A stretch of DNA of 64,000 bases from DASVNK01 sp964478815 (GTDB lineage Bacteria > Verrucomicrobiota > Verrucomicrobiia > Limisphaerales > SXQI01): NCBI GenBank assembly GCA_964478815.1, contig CAYZKY010000007.1:1-64000 (forward strand), written 5' to 3'. The notes beneath the pieces were generated by a model. The model was not told the origin of the DNA, did not search any database, and saw nothing but the letters and a program-made list of their open reading frames with translations. Shown here piece after piece: positions 27,764 to 36,147 of this stretch; the first letter of the stretch is position 1; every line of letters begins with the position of its first letter. A program made the translations under genes and the position numbers.

Positions 27764-27814
27764 AAATGCAAACTTACGATAATGGTAGATTATCGTAAGA
27801 TAGGGGAGCTAATA
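27764..27814 (+). repeat. attachment-like site with perfect 11-bp arms
   Basis: CTTACGATAAT at 27773-27783 and ATTATCGTAAG at 27789-27799 are perfect inverted arms around GGTAG. This is the layout of a tyrosine recombinase core site. It lies about 95 bp before the recombinase gene at 27893, and a worn copy of the whole 50-bp block lies at 26986-27034. Confidence 0.65.
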
Positions 27815-27856
27815 CCTCTTCCGGCCATCGGATTTTCGTGCTAGCCTTACCCCATC

Positions 27857-27880
27857 GAGAACACCGGCGTTCTCGTTTTT
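27857..27880 (+). terminator. hairpin with T tract before the recombinase
   Basis: GAGAAC at 27857-27862 pairs with GTTCTC at 27869-27874, followed by GTTTTT. It ends 13 bp before the recombinase start and could attenuate readthrough into it. Confidence 0.55.
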
Positions 27881-27892
27881 AAGGCAAAGGTC

Positions 27893-28861
27893 ATGGGGGA
27901 GAATCCCGCGAAAACTCATTCGGATGACACCTCCCCATCCCTGGACGACCTTCTCGCCGAAGCCCAGGCCGCGGCGAAAGCTTCTATCCCCCCGAACACG
28001 GCCAGAGCCTACCGGACGGACTGGAAGGATTTTCAAGCATTCTGCGCACGGCAAAAGCTTTCGGTATTGCCCGCGCGCCCGGAAACAGTTTGTGCTTATC
28101 TGGCCGCTCGCGCGCGGCGACACAAAGTGTCAACCATCCGCCGCCGGCTCACGGTCATCGGCAAGGTGCATCGGATTCGTGGCGTCCAGAATCCTCTGGA
28201 TGACATGCGGGTCAAACAGACCTGGCGCGGCATCCTCCGGCAACACCGCACGGTCGAGGCCCAAAAATCTCCTGCTCTTCTTCGTGACCTTCAAGCAATT
28301 TCCGGTGCCTTGGATAAGAGCCTCGCCGGGATTCGCGACCGCGCCATCATTCTTCTGGGCTTTGCCGGCGCGATGCGCCGTTCGGAGTTGGTCGCCCTCG
28401 ATGTCAGCAGCATGGAACAAGCGGAAGAAGGCTTGGTGGTCTACATCGCTCGCAGCAAAACCGATCAGTCGGGTGCGGGACGCAAAATCGGAGTTCCTTT
28501 TGGACAAAATCCCCTCACCTGCCCTGTGCGAGCCGTTCTCGAATGGCTGAAGGTTTCGCAGATTTCCGGGGAAGCCCTCTTTCGCAAGGTCAATCGTCAT
28601 GGGCGTCTCGAAGGGAAGCGGCTTTCGGCTCATGCCGTAGCCCTTATCGTCAAACGGGTCTTCCAACTCATCGGCAAGGCCCCGGCCTCATTCTCAGGTC
28701 ATTCCCTCCGGGCGGGCCTGGCCACCCAAGCCGCCATGTCGGGTGCGAGCGAACGTGCGATTCAAAACCAGACGGGCCACCGGAGCCTTACCGTCCTTCG
28801 CAAATACATCCGAGACGGAAGCCTTTTCCGGGACAACGCCGCGAAAAAGACGGGCCTATGA
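27893..28861 (+). CDS. tyrosine recombinase/integrase
   Basis: A 322-residue site-specific recombinase with a full SAM-like N-terminal domain (NTARAYRTDWKDFQAFC) and catalytic domain. The catalytic set is visible: Arg in GAMRRSELVALD, Lys in YIARSKTDQ, HSLRAG (His and Arg), His in TGHRS and the nucleophile Tyr in LRKYIRDGSLF. A candidate core site lies directly upstream. Two worn copies of its 3' end lie at 39769-39906 and 40876-41014. A phd-vapC pair follows 67 bp downstream. It is the only intact recombinase in the window. Confidence 0.9.
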   Translation: MGENPAKTHSDDTSPSLDDLLAEAQAAAKASIPPNTARAYRTDWKDFQAFCARQKLSVLPARPETVCAYLAARARRHKVSTIRRRLTVIGKVHRIRGVQNPLDDMRVKQTWRGILRQHRTVEAQKSPALLRDLQAISGALDKSLAGIRDRAIILLGFAGAMRRSELVALDVSSMEQAEEGLVVYIARSKTDQSGAGRKIGVPFGQNPLTCPVRAVLEWLKVSQISGEALFRKVNRHGRLEGKRLSAHAVALIVKRVFQLIGKAPASFSGHSLRAGLATQAAMSGASERAIQNQTGHRSLTVLRKYIRDGSLFRDNAAKKTGL

Positions 28862-28899
28862 AGCTTGGTTGCCCCGTATCGATGGGGCACTGTTGCCAG

Positions 28900-28916
28900 A
28901 TCAGATGGCATCTGAT
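28900..28916. promoter_or_regulatory. palindromic operator of phd-vapC
   Basis: ATCAGATGGCATCTGAT is a perfect palindrome with eight-base arms, 11 bp before the antitoxin ATG. Phd antitoxins bind such sites for autoregulation. A worn copy (GCAGATGGCAGCTGATAT) remains near 41038-41055 before the vapC remnant. Confidence 0.6.
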
Positions 28917-28927
28917 ATTATGAACTC

Positions 28928-29203
28928 ATGAAGACACTCAACGTTACCGAAGTCGCGCGCAATTTCCGCCGGGTCATTGATGACATCGAGCGAGAGCAGG
29001 AAGAGATTGTGCTGGTGCGCAATCACCGCCAGGTGGCCCGCCTCGTGCCGGAACCACCCGGTCAAACAGCGGATCAGGTGCTCGGCGATTTGTATCGCAA
29101 GTTGGACGACGCCACGGCCGACGCGTTGCTTGAGTCGCTCGCCAAGACCCGCCGGGCCAAGGGCGGGACCCTCGCAAACCTGCGCAACCCATGGGATATC
29201 TGA
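28928..29203 (+). CDS. Phd/YefM antitoxin
   Basis: A 91-residue antitoxin with the Phd/YefM N-terminal fold (LNVTEVARNFRRVIDDIERE, VLVRNHRQVARLVPEP) and a flexible C-terminus that would bind the toxin. It overlaps the PIN toxin start by 13 bp and has a palindromic operator upstream. Confidence 0.9.
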   Translation: MKTLNVTEVARNFRRVIDDIEREQEEIVLVRNHRQVARLVPEPPGQTADQVLGDLYRKLDDATADALLESLAKTRRAKGGTLANLRNPWDI

Positions 29204-29613
29204 TCGACACCAATATCTGGGTCGCTATTGAAAGGGGTGTGCTGAGCGCCGCCGACATCCATGCGATCACCCGGCAGGAGCCCGTCTATGTCTCCCCCAT
29301 CAATCTCGCTGAACTGCGCTACGGCATTGAACTCATGACCGACGTCAAGTTGCGGCAGCGGGCCGAAGCCATGCTCCGGCGCATGCGGCGCAAGCCCCTC
29401 CTGCGCATTACCGGAGAAACCGCCGAAGTTTTCGGGGGTCTCGCGGGCCAATTGACTCGGACGGGACGCGGGCCACAATTTCGCACTCAAGATTTATGGC
29501 TGGCCGCTCAGGCGATCCAACGGGACTACACTCTTTTAACGGCCAATCCCAAAGACTTTCGCGACGTCCCTGGATTGCGCTTGGTGGAAATCAGCCTCCC
29601 TCGAAAGGATTGA
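29191..29613 (+). CDS. VapC-type PIN-domain toxin
   Basis: A 140-residue PIN ribonuclease. LIDTNIWVAIERG supplies the first Asp, INLAELRYGIE the Glu, and DLWLAAQAIQRDYTLLTANP the later acids. It is paired with the overlapping Phd gene. A truncated copy of its C-terminus, with a TAG codon, is found at 41061-41207. Confidence 0.9.
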   Translation: MGYLIDTNIWVAIERGVLSAADIHAITRQEPVYVSPINLAELRYGIELMTDVKLRQRAEAMLRRMRRKPLLRITGETAEVFGGLAGQLTRTGRGPQFRTQDLWLAAQAIQRDYTLLTANPKDFRDVPGLRLVEISLPRKD

Positions 29614-29800
29614 TTCGGTTTCCAAAAATGAAGCGACGAGTGTTGGGCCGACGATGGGGCAACGCCATCAATCCCGGCGAACCAAGTCAACCCGATGCTA
29701 AAAGCTTCCGCGAACCTCCTTCCAGTACCGAAAGCTGTCGGGAAACCTCGCGGAATTTGGCGGTGCTTCCAAGAATCGGGTGTTCCATTACCCGCCCTGA

Positions 29801-30394
29801 TCAGAGGGGCAAGTCGAGCTGAGCGCTCGGCGGAGGCGTGGCACGTTCTGCCGCGAGCCTTTCGAACATCTCCCGCTGCGTAGTCGGAAGGTCCGTTTCG
29901 CTCAATTCGAACCGGATCGCCTCAGCCTCATTCGGAGTCGTTCCGCCCGCTTGAAACTCCTGGAGCATTTGGGCATACGGCTTGTTCGAGGCAAACAATC
30001 CCCCGTCCGCGTACATAACCTTCAGGTGCCAGCGCCATTCCTCGACAGTCAAATCTGTGCCGACGAACGCCACCGCCGATCCGAGGCGATACGGCTTTCC
30101 AGCCAGTGTCACTCGTTCTCCCTCACTATGACGCGGTCCCGGGATACGCGCCGGTTCTGGACCGGCGTAGGCTGCGGCCGGGATCAGCGGATGACAGAGA
30201 GCCGAACGCCCCACCCGGCCTCCAAAACTGGTGTAGAACTGTCCCTGATGCTGGAAGGCTCGGACTTTCGGGAACGATTGTGCCGAATACGCGGCGGCGA
30301 TATCCCCTCGCTCCATCCGCCACAGGCCCATCGCCAGGCGGCGCCAGTTCACCGTGATTTGCCGTAAACTGCTTTCTGCCCGCTCCGTCTCCAT
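29801..30394 (-). CDS. unknown protein X of a three-gene operon
   Basis: A 197-residue soluble protein that I do not recognise. It starts METERAESSLRQITVNW, has a central Gly/Pro-rich part (FQHQGQFYTSFGGRVG, GERVTLAGKPYRLGS), a Trp-rich strand (EEWRWHLKVMYADGGLFA) and ends with helices and LDLPL. A paralogue at 41385-41978 shares most residues, which shows that the frame is real. It is last of three minus-strand genes (Z, Y, X), 60 bp after Y. No catalytic motif or membrane segment is seen. The ATG at 30394 is chosen because paralogy begins there. Confidence 0.6.
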   Translation of the reverse strand: METERAESSLRQITVNWRRLAMGLWRMERGDIAAAYSAQSFPKVRAFQHQGQFYTSFGGRVGRSALCHPLIPAAAYAGPEPARIPGPRHSEGERVTLAGKPYRLGSAVAFVGTDLTVEEWRWHLKVMYADGGLFASNKPYAQMLQEFQAGGTTPNEAEAIRFELSETDLPTTQREMFERLAAERATPPPSAQLDLPL

Positions 30395-30453
30395 GAATGC
30401 CTGCCTCCCATTAAGTGGTATAGGACAAGAGGGCGGCGACATCAATGGGCTGA

Positions 30454-31047
30454 TTATAACGGGGTGGCATCGACCTCCCTTTTCGCGTTGTTCCGGCAGT
30501 GCTGGATGATTTGGGAGAGCGGCCATTCCCAGGTGTATTCCAGGAAGGGACGTTCGCTGAAAGCCGCCCAGAGCTGTTCGAAGAGTCCTCCCACCTCACT
30601 TACGCCGAGGTCCGCCGTGTCGAACCCCGCCTCGAACTCCTCCTGCGCGTCCATCAACTTCGCTTCGCCGTAAGCGCAGGCGGCGTCGCGCAAAGCGTTT
30701 AGTTCGTCCCGCCGCTCCCGGAGTGGGCGCAGACCCGAGCGTCGATGCGAACGCTTGATTTCTGCTGCGGCCTCATCGAGCCGGTGGAGTGCTTGGCCGA
30801 TCTCATGACCGATTTCCTCCGCTGTCACCCAGCACGCCTCCCAGAAAGCGGCCAAGTCGCGAGGCGTTGTCTCCGGTTTGAACTGAAAGGTGCTTAAGCC
30901 CTTCGCCTCGAACCGTGCGATTACCCAGGCCAGATCGATTCGAGAGGACTCGGACGGCCCGGGTTTCCCCGAAAACAACTCCATCTGTTCGAATGAGGGC
31001 AAGGAACTTTCGATGATCGCTCCACAAGATTGTCGTCCCATCTCCAT
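30454..31047 (-). CDS. unknown protein Y of a three-gene operon
   Basis: A 197-residue acidic, mostly helical protein. Conserved parts shared with the paralogue at 42490-43119 are FEQMELFSGKP, IDLAWVIARFEAKGLSTFQF, a W-rich helix (FWEACWVTAEEIG), QEEFEAGFDTADL and a Trp-rich end (LEYTWEWPLSQIIQHCRNN). The family is not known to me. Always lying next to X, Y probably works with it. Confidence 0.6.
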   Translation of the reverse strand: MEMGRQSCGAIIESSLPSFEQMELFSGKPGPSESSRIDLAWVIARFEAKGLSTFQFKPETTPRDLAAFWEACWVTAEEIGHEIGQALHRLDEAAAEIKRSHRRSGLRPLRERRDELNALRDAACAYGEAKLMDAQEEFEAGFDTADLGVSEVGGLFEQLWAAFSERPFLEYTWEWPLSQIIQHCRNNAKREVDATPL

Positions 31048-31190
31048 GCCTTTCCCCTTGGGCGTGTGCCAGTCTTTTCCGCTCGATTTCTGGGGGCACG
31101 CCTTTCTCAGCTCTTTCCCCTTTCGTCCAGGAGCAGGCCCGTAACCGCCCCGCTATCCGTCGGTTGGTCAGGGCCGGGTCGCATCCGATG

Positions 31191-31604
31191 CTAGACTTTC
31201 ACACAGGGACCGGCCACCCGTTCGTACAAATCCAAAAGCCTGGCCAGATCGTTTCGGGTCAAGATCTGGCACGGTGCCTGCGCTTCGATGGTTTGGCGCG
31301 GAACGGTGCTGCAAAGGAGGAGAAGCTGAAAAATCTCTCGCAACGCCGGCAGGCTGAACATTCGTTGGTCCGTGAATAGTTGGTAAACTCCGGCCATGTT
31401 TTCCCAAATCTTGATCTCGTTTTCCGGGTGCAGGTCGCGTTGGAAATCCTCAAGCCAATGCGATAAGGGCTCTGGCCGCACCGCCTCGAATATCTTCGCC
31501 ACGCTCTCGATTCGACGGACCAGTACTGGCGGTAGAGACGCATGCAGGACCGGTCCTTTTTCCTGCTGCGGAATGGGTAATTTGCGCCGTGGTCTTCTTC
31601 CCAT
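31191..31604 (-). CDS. unknown protein Z of a three-gene operon
   Basis: A 137-residue protein from the ATG at 31604: a basic start (MGRRPRRKLPIPQQEK) then helical sequence (LVRRIESVAKIFEAVRP, IWENMAGVYQLF, RNDLARLLDLYERVAG). It lies 143 bp upstream of Y on the same strand. No equivalent of Z is found beside the decayed X/Y copy, where a different small gene sits. The family is not recognised. A longer frame to 31736 has compositionally odd sequence and is not used. Confidence 0.5.
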   Translation of the reverse strand: MGRRPRRKLPIPQQEKGPVLHASLPPVLVRRIESVAKIFEAVRPEPLSHWLEDFQRDLHPENEIKIWENMAGVYQLFTDQRMFSLPALREIFQLLLLCSTVPRQTIEAQAPCQILTRNDLARLLDLYERVAGPCVKV

Positions 31605-32038
31605 GCCTGATTTCCGACCTCCTGGACCTGCCTCTCCTTGCCGGTCGAGGCTACCACGATATAGGCCGACACCGCAATCGGGTGGCTTCCGCCCATAGGC
31701 AAAGCCGCACGCGGTCGGGGAACGCTTCAACGGCATGTAACAAAACGCCTAGCTTGGTCTCGTCGAATTGGGTCAATTCGGCTATCTTTCGTCATGTCCT
31801 TCGGGCAAAGAGAGCGGGGCTTGCCGCCCAGAGCATGTTTATCGGCACCTCAACGTCATGTTCAGTGTGGACGGGCGTGTCGTCATGACTCGAGTCAGTC
31901 TCGCTTTTCAAAACGCAGCGTCTTTACCGTGTCGGCCTCCGAGCACGATTCGTTCGGTCGCACCCGCGATTTCGAGACCCTCCTTGAAACAACGAATTCG
32001 TTATTGTCCGTCGCATCGCTTTCCATGAAAATCCCCCA
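31605..32038. other. intergenic region between divergent units
   Basis: Minus-strand peptides here (such as LLHAVEAFPDRVRLCLWAEA) look protein-like but are interrupted, so a small decayed gene upstream of Z is possible. TGACTCGAGTCA at 31886-31897 is a perfect 12-bp palindrome and may be an operator. Confidence 0.35.
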
Positions 32039-32860
32039 GTGCCCACCAACCCATCGTTTTCGCCGTCGGAGTTAGAGAGTGTCTGCAAGGTCGTTGCGGA
32101 CACGGCGAACGGCATTACAGGCTCTGAAATCGGGCAAGTGCTTGCCCAATTGGGCATTCCCGATCCAGCACCGGAGTTAACAAAGTGGAAGCGATTGCTC
32201 GCAGCGTTGGACCAACAACAAAGGCGCGATAATTGCGCCAACAACGTGTTGAACCTGATTCTTCAAGTCATGAGGCCCGTGCGTTACGTGGGTAAGAATG
32301 ACGTATTTGAGTCACGTCGTATCGCGCTGAACCATGTCTTGATTTTTACCGGCTTGCAAGTCGGAATCGATGGTCAACTGCGTCGGCGTGAAGCCGCCAG
32401 CACATTAGCTCAAGCAGACGAGCGCGCCGGCCGGCTGCGCGCCGAGCTGCTGAAGCGAAATGTTCATGCAGATGTGCTTCGCTTCTGCAAAGCAGAATTA
32501 CTCCAGGATAACTATTTTCATGCTGTTCTCGAGGCAACAAAGAGCCTGGCTGAGAAAATGCGAGTTCGTACCGGCCTTGGAACTGACGGATCAGAATTGG
32601 CCGACGAAGTGCTGGCTTTGGGGAAGATAGGAACGCCCTTTCTCGCTTTCAATAGTTTGAGAACCGATTCCGAACGGATGGAGCAAAAAGGGTTGCTCAA
32701 CTTAATCAAGGGACTTTTCGGGACGTTTCGAAATCCGACCGCTCATTCCCCAAGAATCTCTTGGAATATGACGGAGCAAGACGCCCTCGATCTTCTGACA
32801 ATGGCATCGTTTCTTCACCGGCGTTTGGACAGCGCCGCTAGGACGCCACGGACCGCGTAA
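32039..32860 (+). CDS. TIGR02391-family (Ymh/HEPN-like) protein
   Basis: A 273-residue protein whose C-terminus carries the family block GLLNLIKGLFGTFRNPTAHS, followed by the ALDLLTMASFLHRRLD helix. The Arg-x-x-x-x-His arrangement in FRNPTAH is the HEPN-type motif that can be an RNase site. Members are found in phage-defence neighbourhoods, and the adjacent Abi remnant and ubiquitin-like operon fit that. The proposed GTG start at 32039 is uncertain; later starts are possible. Confidence 0.75.
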   Translation: MPTNPSFSPSELESVCKVVADTANGITGSEIGQVLAQLGIPDPAPELTKWKRLLAALDQQQRRDNCANNVLNLILQVMRPVRYVGKNDVFESRRIALNHVLIFTGLQVGIDGQLRRREAASTLAQADERAGRLRAELLKRNVHADVLRFCKAELLQDNYFHAVLEATKSLAEKMRVRTGLGTDGSELADEVLALGKIGTPFLAFNSLRTDSERMEQKGLLNLIKGLFGTFRNPTAHSPRISWNMTEQDALDLLTMASFLHRRLDSAARTPRTA

Positions 32861-33050
32861 GCGTTGGGATGGTCGACAGCTTTGCGTCCAAATAATGCAG
32901 GATCGTTCGGGCGCTGTTAATGGCAAGCATCGCCTCTGGTTCCTCCAGGAGCGTTTCGATTGGGTGTGATACGCTGCCTCGATTGCGCAGTGGATTGAGT
33001 GCATCGAGGACGCTGGCTATCCCCCGAATCGCTCTGAAAACGTGGTCGGC
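32838..33050 (-). pseudogene. C-terminal remnant of an abortive-infection (HEPN-type) protein
   Basis: The last 70 residues read IRGIASVLDALNPLRNRGSV, then SHP, an LLEEPEAMLAINSARTILHY stretch and LDAKL. This is the typical C-terminus of Abi-C-type proteins with the RNxxxxxH motif. No N-terminal part is found; upstream sequence belongs to a broken recombinase. Its 3' end overlaps the TIGR02391 gene end by 23 bp on the opposite strand. Confidence 0.6.
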
Positions 33051-33059
33051 ATGTGGAAA

Positions 33060-33923
33060 AGCGGAACTAAGAACGGGATGTTGGTCGCCCGGAATGTATG
33101 ACTGCACCTATTCTCGGGGAGCCCAGCTTCTTTGGCCCTCCGCTTCACCGCGCGAAGTTCGTCGTTCCTCGACATGGCGTTGGGAGTCAGAGTGTCAGTT
33201 TTGCCGATAGCGGAGCGAAAGAGCGGAGTCTTTCTTCTCCTCGGCAATGCCGACGGGCTCAATGTAGGCACCAACGTACGCCACTGCGTTATGGTGCGCG
33301 GGCACTTCGTGAAACTTTCCGTCCTTCTCGTGCATCCGGAACCACCAGCGTTTGCTGTTTTGGTCATAGTCGCTGACGCGCATCCCGACCACGGTCGAGA
33401 CGCGGACGAAGCTGAACACCATAGCGGCGATGAGCGCTCGGTCTCGAAGACCGACAACCGTTGAGGTGTCGATACGATCGAGGAGCTTCCGGGCATCGTC
33501 GGGGGACAGCACCGGCGTTTTTCCTTATTCGAAAGCATGCTTCGGCTCTCGGACAGAAGCGGCCGGGTTCATCGGCATGACTTGGCCGATGACCAACCAA
33601 TGGAAAAGCATCCGAATGGCGGCGAGGTGTTGCTTCACAGACGGCGCGGCGAGCTCACGACCGAGCTCCTCGACGTAGCTCGCAACAAGAAACGGCTGGA
33701 GCTGTTGCCGCGAGATCCGTTTCTCGTCGCACCAATCGCAAAACCTGGAGACAGCGGCCGCGTACGCGGATCGGGTGTTCCGGTTTCGGATATTGGCAGT
33801 GAAAAACTCAACGAACCGCCTGGCAGCGTTTTCGCCGGCGTCGGCGATGACTGCTGGGAACGGCCGGCCGGCGAAGGTGACTTCGCGCGATCCGTTCTTT
33901 TCACTGACGGCTGCATTTGTCAT
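33060..33923 (-). pseudogene. tyrosine recombinase with nonsense codon and frameshift
   Basis: The N-terminal domain is clear (NIRNRNTRSAYAAAVSRFCD, YVEELGRELAAPSVKQHLAA, MLFHWLV). An in-frame TAA at 33525-33527 follows REPKHAFE, after which the same frame continues with GKTPVLSPDDARKLLDRID, VGLRDRALIAAM and the HEVPAHH block. Near 33235 the frame shifts and resumes with NAMSRNDELRAVKRRAKEAG and SHTFRATNI (catalytic HxxR), then stops matching. The terminal Tyr is lost. It belongs to a different recombinase subfamily from the one at 27893. Confidence 0.85.
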
Positions 33924-34031
33924 GTACGGTGATCGGTTTTGTATCCGGGGAGCCTGTCCCCTGCCCGGCCGTTAATGGAGCATAAAGGACGTTATGATGC
34001 ACAAAATGTTTCGGGGAAGGGGGTTCGTGGT

Positions 34032-34931
34032 TCATGCTGCGCTTGGTTCAGCGCTGACTATCCGAACTCGCGACCGGATGCGTTCACCCTTCGGCAGGAT
34101 GAAAACGAACGCGTTAAATGTGTTGTTGAAAAAGTGGTACTCAAACTCGGTCAAGCTGCCGTCTATTGTCAGCAACAGGATTTTGCCCTTTTCATGGAAC
34201 CGGCGGTTAAACTTTAAGTCAGAAACAAACGGCAGTGGCAAGGTGCAGAAGTCGGGCCACGAAATATCCCCAAACTCAGCGGTGAAGCTGTCCGACTGGA
34301 AATAATTGCGGAAGCGGGCTCCGAACTGCCCGTTTTGCTGGGGTGGATGAAGGACGAGTACAGCGCATCGCTTAGCCGAGCGCTGCACATACCGGCGAAT
34401 CGCGGCATGAGCCGAACCGCCAAATTTCTGAGCCAACGCCTGGGGCGATTTTATCGTCAATGGCAGTTTTGCGGCTTCATCGTCGAAGTGGTGGAGCTGA
34501 AACAGCAGCGATGACGCCCCATAATTCGCCTCGCGTTCGAAAATTTCTTTCACGTCCGGGTTAAGCGACTGCTCATCGTCCATTGCCGCCAAGAGATCTC
34601 GTTGCCAAGGAGAAACGCCGTGGATCGTTTCGTGCAAAGTTATGAAATTATTCCGGCTCTCCTTTTGGGAGTGATCAAGATAGATGACTTTCTGGCGAAT
34701 ATCGCAAATGCCCAGGAACTTCTTCATCGTCCTGGAAAATCCGCTGCCGAAACGCTCAAGGAATGATGGTTCGATTCGGCTGAGATCAACGCCTCGGTCA
34801 ATGGACAGTTCGGCTTCCGCGACAATCCGATCCACAGGAGTCGGAAAGACGCCCAACGCCTTTGCTCCTTTGAGGAGGTTGTAGGCGATGGTGTCTAGCG
34901 CTTTAGCAGTTTCCGGAGCGTCCGAGTTCAT
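34032..34931 (-). CDS. ImmA/IrrE-type metallopeptidase
   Basis: A 299-residue zinc peptidase with the HExxH motif in TLHETIHGVSPW and a downstream EIFEREANYGAS segment that supplies the third ligand. ImmA/IrrE proteins cleave XRE-type repressors after DNA damage or phage cues. It starts 3 bp after the XRE gene on the same strand, so the two form an operon opposite the ubiquitin-like genes. The pair resembles CapP/CapH, which controls CBASS and other defence loci. That comparison is inference. Confidence 0.88.
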   Translation of the reverse strand: MNSDAPETAKALDTIAYNLLKGAKALGVFPTPVDRIVAEAELSIDRGVDLSRIEPSFLERFGSGFSRTMKKFLGICDIRQKVIYLDHSQKESRNNFITLHETIHGVSPWQRDLLAAMDDEQSLNPDVKEIFEREANYGASSLLFQLHHFDDEAAKLPLTIKSPQALAQKFGGSAHAAIRRYVQRSAKRCAVLVLHPPQQNGQFGARFRNYFQSDSFTAEFGDISWPDFCTLPLPFVSDLKFNRRFHEKGKILLLTIDGSLTEFEYHFFNNTFNAFVFILPKGERIRSRVRIVSAEPSAA

Positions 34932-34934
34932 GTA

Positions 34935-35303
34935 TCATTTGCGTTGGGATCGAAGAAACGCCACATACTTCGCAACTTGCTCTTCCTCTTCCGCAGACAG
35001 TGATTCAAGTCCACGCAGAGCAGCGCCAGCCAGTGTTTTCGGCCCATCTTTCAGCTTTCGCTGCACGTATCCAGCGGCCTCCATCAACAGCTCGTAATCG
35101 ACACAGTAGATGGTGGCGAGCTTATGCAGAAAATGCGGCGATGGTTTCTTGACCTTATCGTTTTCAAGCTGGCTCAAATAGGCGTTCGAAATACCCGTGA
35201 CGTCCTCGACCTCACGCAGCGACAGCCTTCGCATCTCCCGGGCCGTCTTGAGCCCTTCCCCGAGAGACGATGGTTTCACTTCGGTGTTTTTGTTTTGGGG
35301 CAT
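34935..35303 (-). CDS. XRE-family repressor
   Basis: A 122-residue protein with an N-terminal XRE helix-turn-helix (LKTAREMRRLSLREVEDVTG, ISNAYLSQLENDKVKKPSP) and a helical C-terminus (SAEEEEQVAKYVAFLRSQRK). It probably represses both its own operon and the divergent ubiquitin-like genes by binding the TGCTTGA repeats at 35335-35390. The neighbouring ImmA/IrrE peptidase is the likely antagonist. Confidence 0.9.
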   Translation of the reverse strand: MPQNKNTEVKPSSLGEGLKTAREMRRLSLREVEDVTGISNAYLSQLENDKVKKPSPHFLHKLATIYCVDYELLMEAAGYVQRKLKDGPKTLAGAALRGLESLSAEEEEQVAKYVAFLRSQRK

Positions 35304-35334
35304 GTGATCAGGCTACTTCAGCCCGCGTCATAAA

Positions 35335-35390
35335 TCAAGCAGAATCCATTAAAACACGCAAGCGAATACATATGCTTGATGGATGCTTGA
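35335..35390. promoter_or_regulatory. TGCTTGA repeats, candidate XRE operator
   Basis: TGCTTGA occurs directly at 35373-35379 and 35384-35390 (11-bp phase) and inverted as TCAAGCA at 35335-35341. They lie in the 157-bp divergent promoter region between the XRE gene and the ubiquitin-like operon. Confidence 0.55.
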
Positions 35391-35460
35391 CGGAGTGAGC
35401 AGCGCGTGATATCGTAATCTTATTAGGCCGGAATAGTTCCGGGCCACGGAGAATAAAAAT

Positions 35461-36147
35461 ATGAAAGAGACCGAAAACCGGAATCGCCCAAACCCCAAAT
35501 GGTTCGGACTTGTTAACGACACCGTAATCCCTGCCCCTCAACGGAAAGTTCCGGCGTCCTTGTTGAGGACCCAAGCCGGCGTGCCCGGCGATCACGCCTT
35601 GTTGCGCGATCATAACTCACCTCGGGATGTGGTTATTGACCCTCACACCGAGATCGACTTGGGGCTGGGGAATGTCTTCTACAGCCGTCCCATTCAGTGT
35701 GAACGGCAAGACGGTGCATGTGATACTCCGGCAAAACTGGCCTGGGCCGTCAATGACCGGCCAGAGGTCACCGTCAGGCCCGATCAAACTGGCCGATCAA
35801 TCCGGGAGCTATTTGGGCTGGCTGATGGAACGGTTCTGTTCCGTGACTTTGAAGGCCCGATGGATCTGGAGGTCACTGATGGCGATGCGGTCATCTTCAA
35901 CGATGGGCCGGTTTTCGTCACCCGCAAGGTTCAGCAGTTCTGCTTGAACATCGAAGACAAGCTCTATTCCTGGCCCAAACCGAAAATCAGCACGAGCGAG
36001 ATCCGACAGCTCGGCCACCTGCCGGCGGATCAATCCGTCGTGTGGGAAGACGGTGAAGGTCATGAACGCACCCTTCGCGAGGACGAAGTGATTGAACTTG
36101 CAACCTGCTGCCGCGTCGGGCGGGCTCCGAAATACAAACGAGGATGA
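35461..36147 (+). CDS. multi-domain ubiquitin-like protein
   Basis: A 228-residue protein that reads as three consecutive beta-grasp units of the multiubiquitin type: about 14-80, 85-150 (VNDRPEVTVRPDQTGRSIRE, LFRDFEGPMDLEV, VIFNDGPVFV) and 151-228 (NIEDKLYSWPKPKISTSEIR, then VVWEDGEGHERTLRE). It ends YKRG with an exposed C-terminal Gly, as expected for a modifier that is adenylated by an E1. It is the first gene of a tightly overlapping four-gene operon (ATGA with the E2 gene). It probably serves as the conjugated modifier or scaffold. Domain boundaries are estimates; the assignment to the family is firm. Confidence 0.85.
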   Translation: MKETENRNRPNPKWFGLVNDTVIPAPQRKVPASLLRTQAGVPGDHALLRDHNSPRDVVIDPHTEIDLGLGNVFYSRPIQCERQDGACDTPAKLAWAVNDRPEVTVRPDQTGRSIRELFGLADGTVLFRDFEGPMDLEVTDGDAVIFNDGPVFVTRKVQQFCLNIEDKLYSWPKPKISTSEIRQLGHLPADQSVVWEDGEGHERTLREDEVIELATCCRVGRAPKYKRG

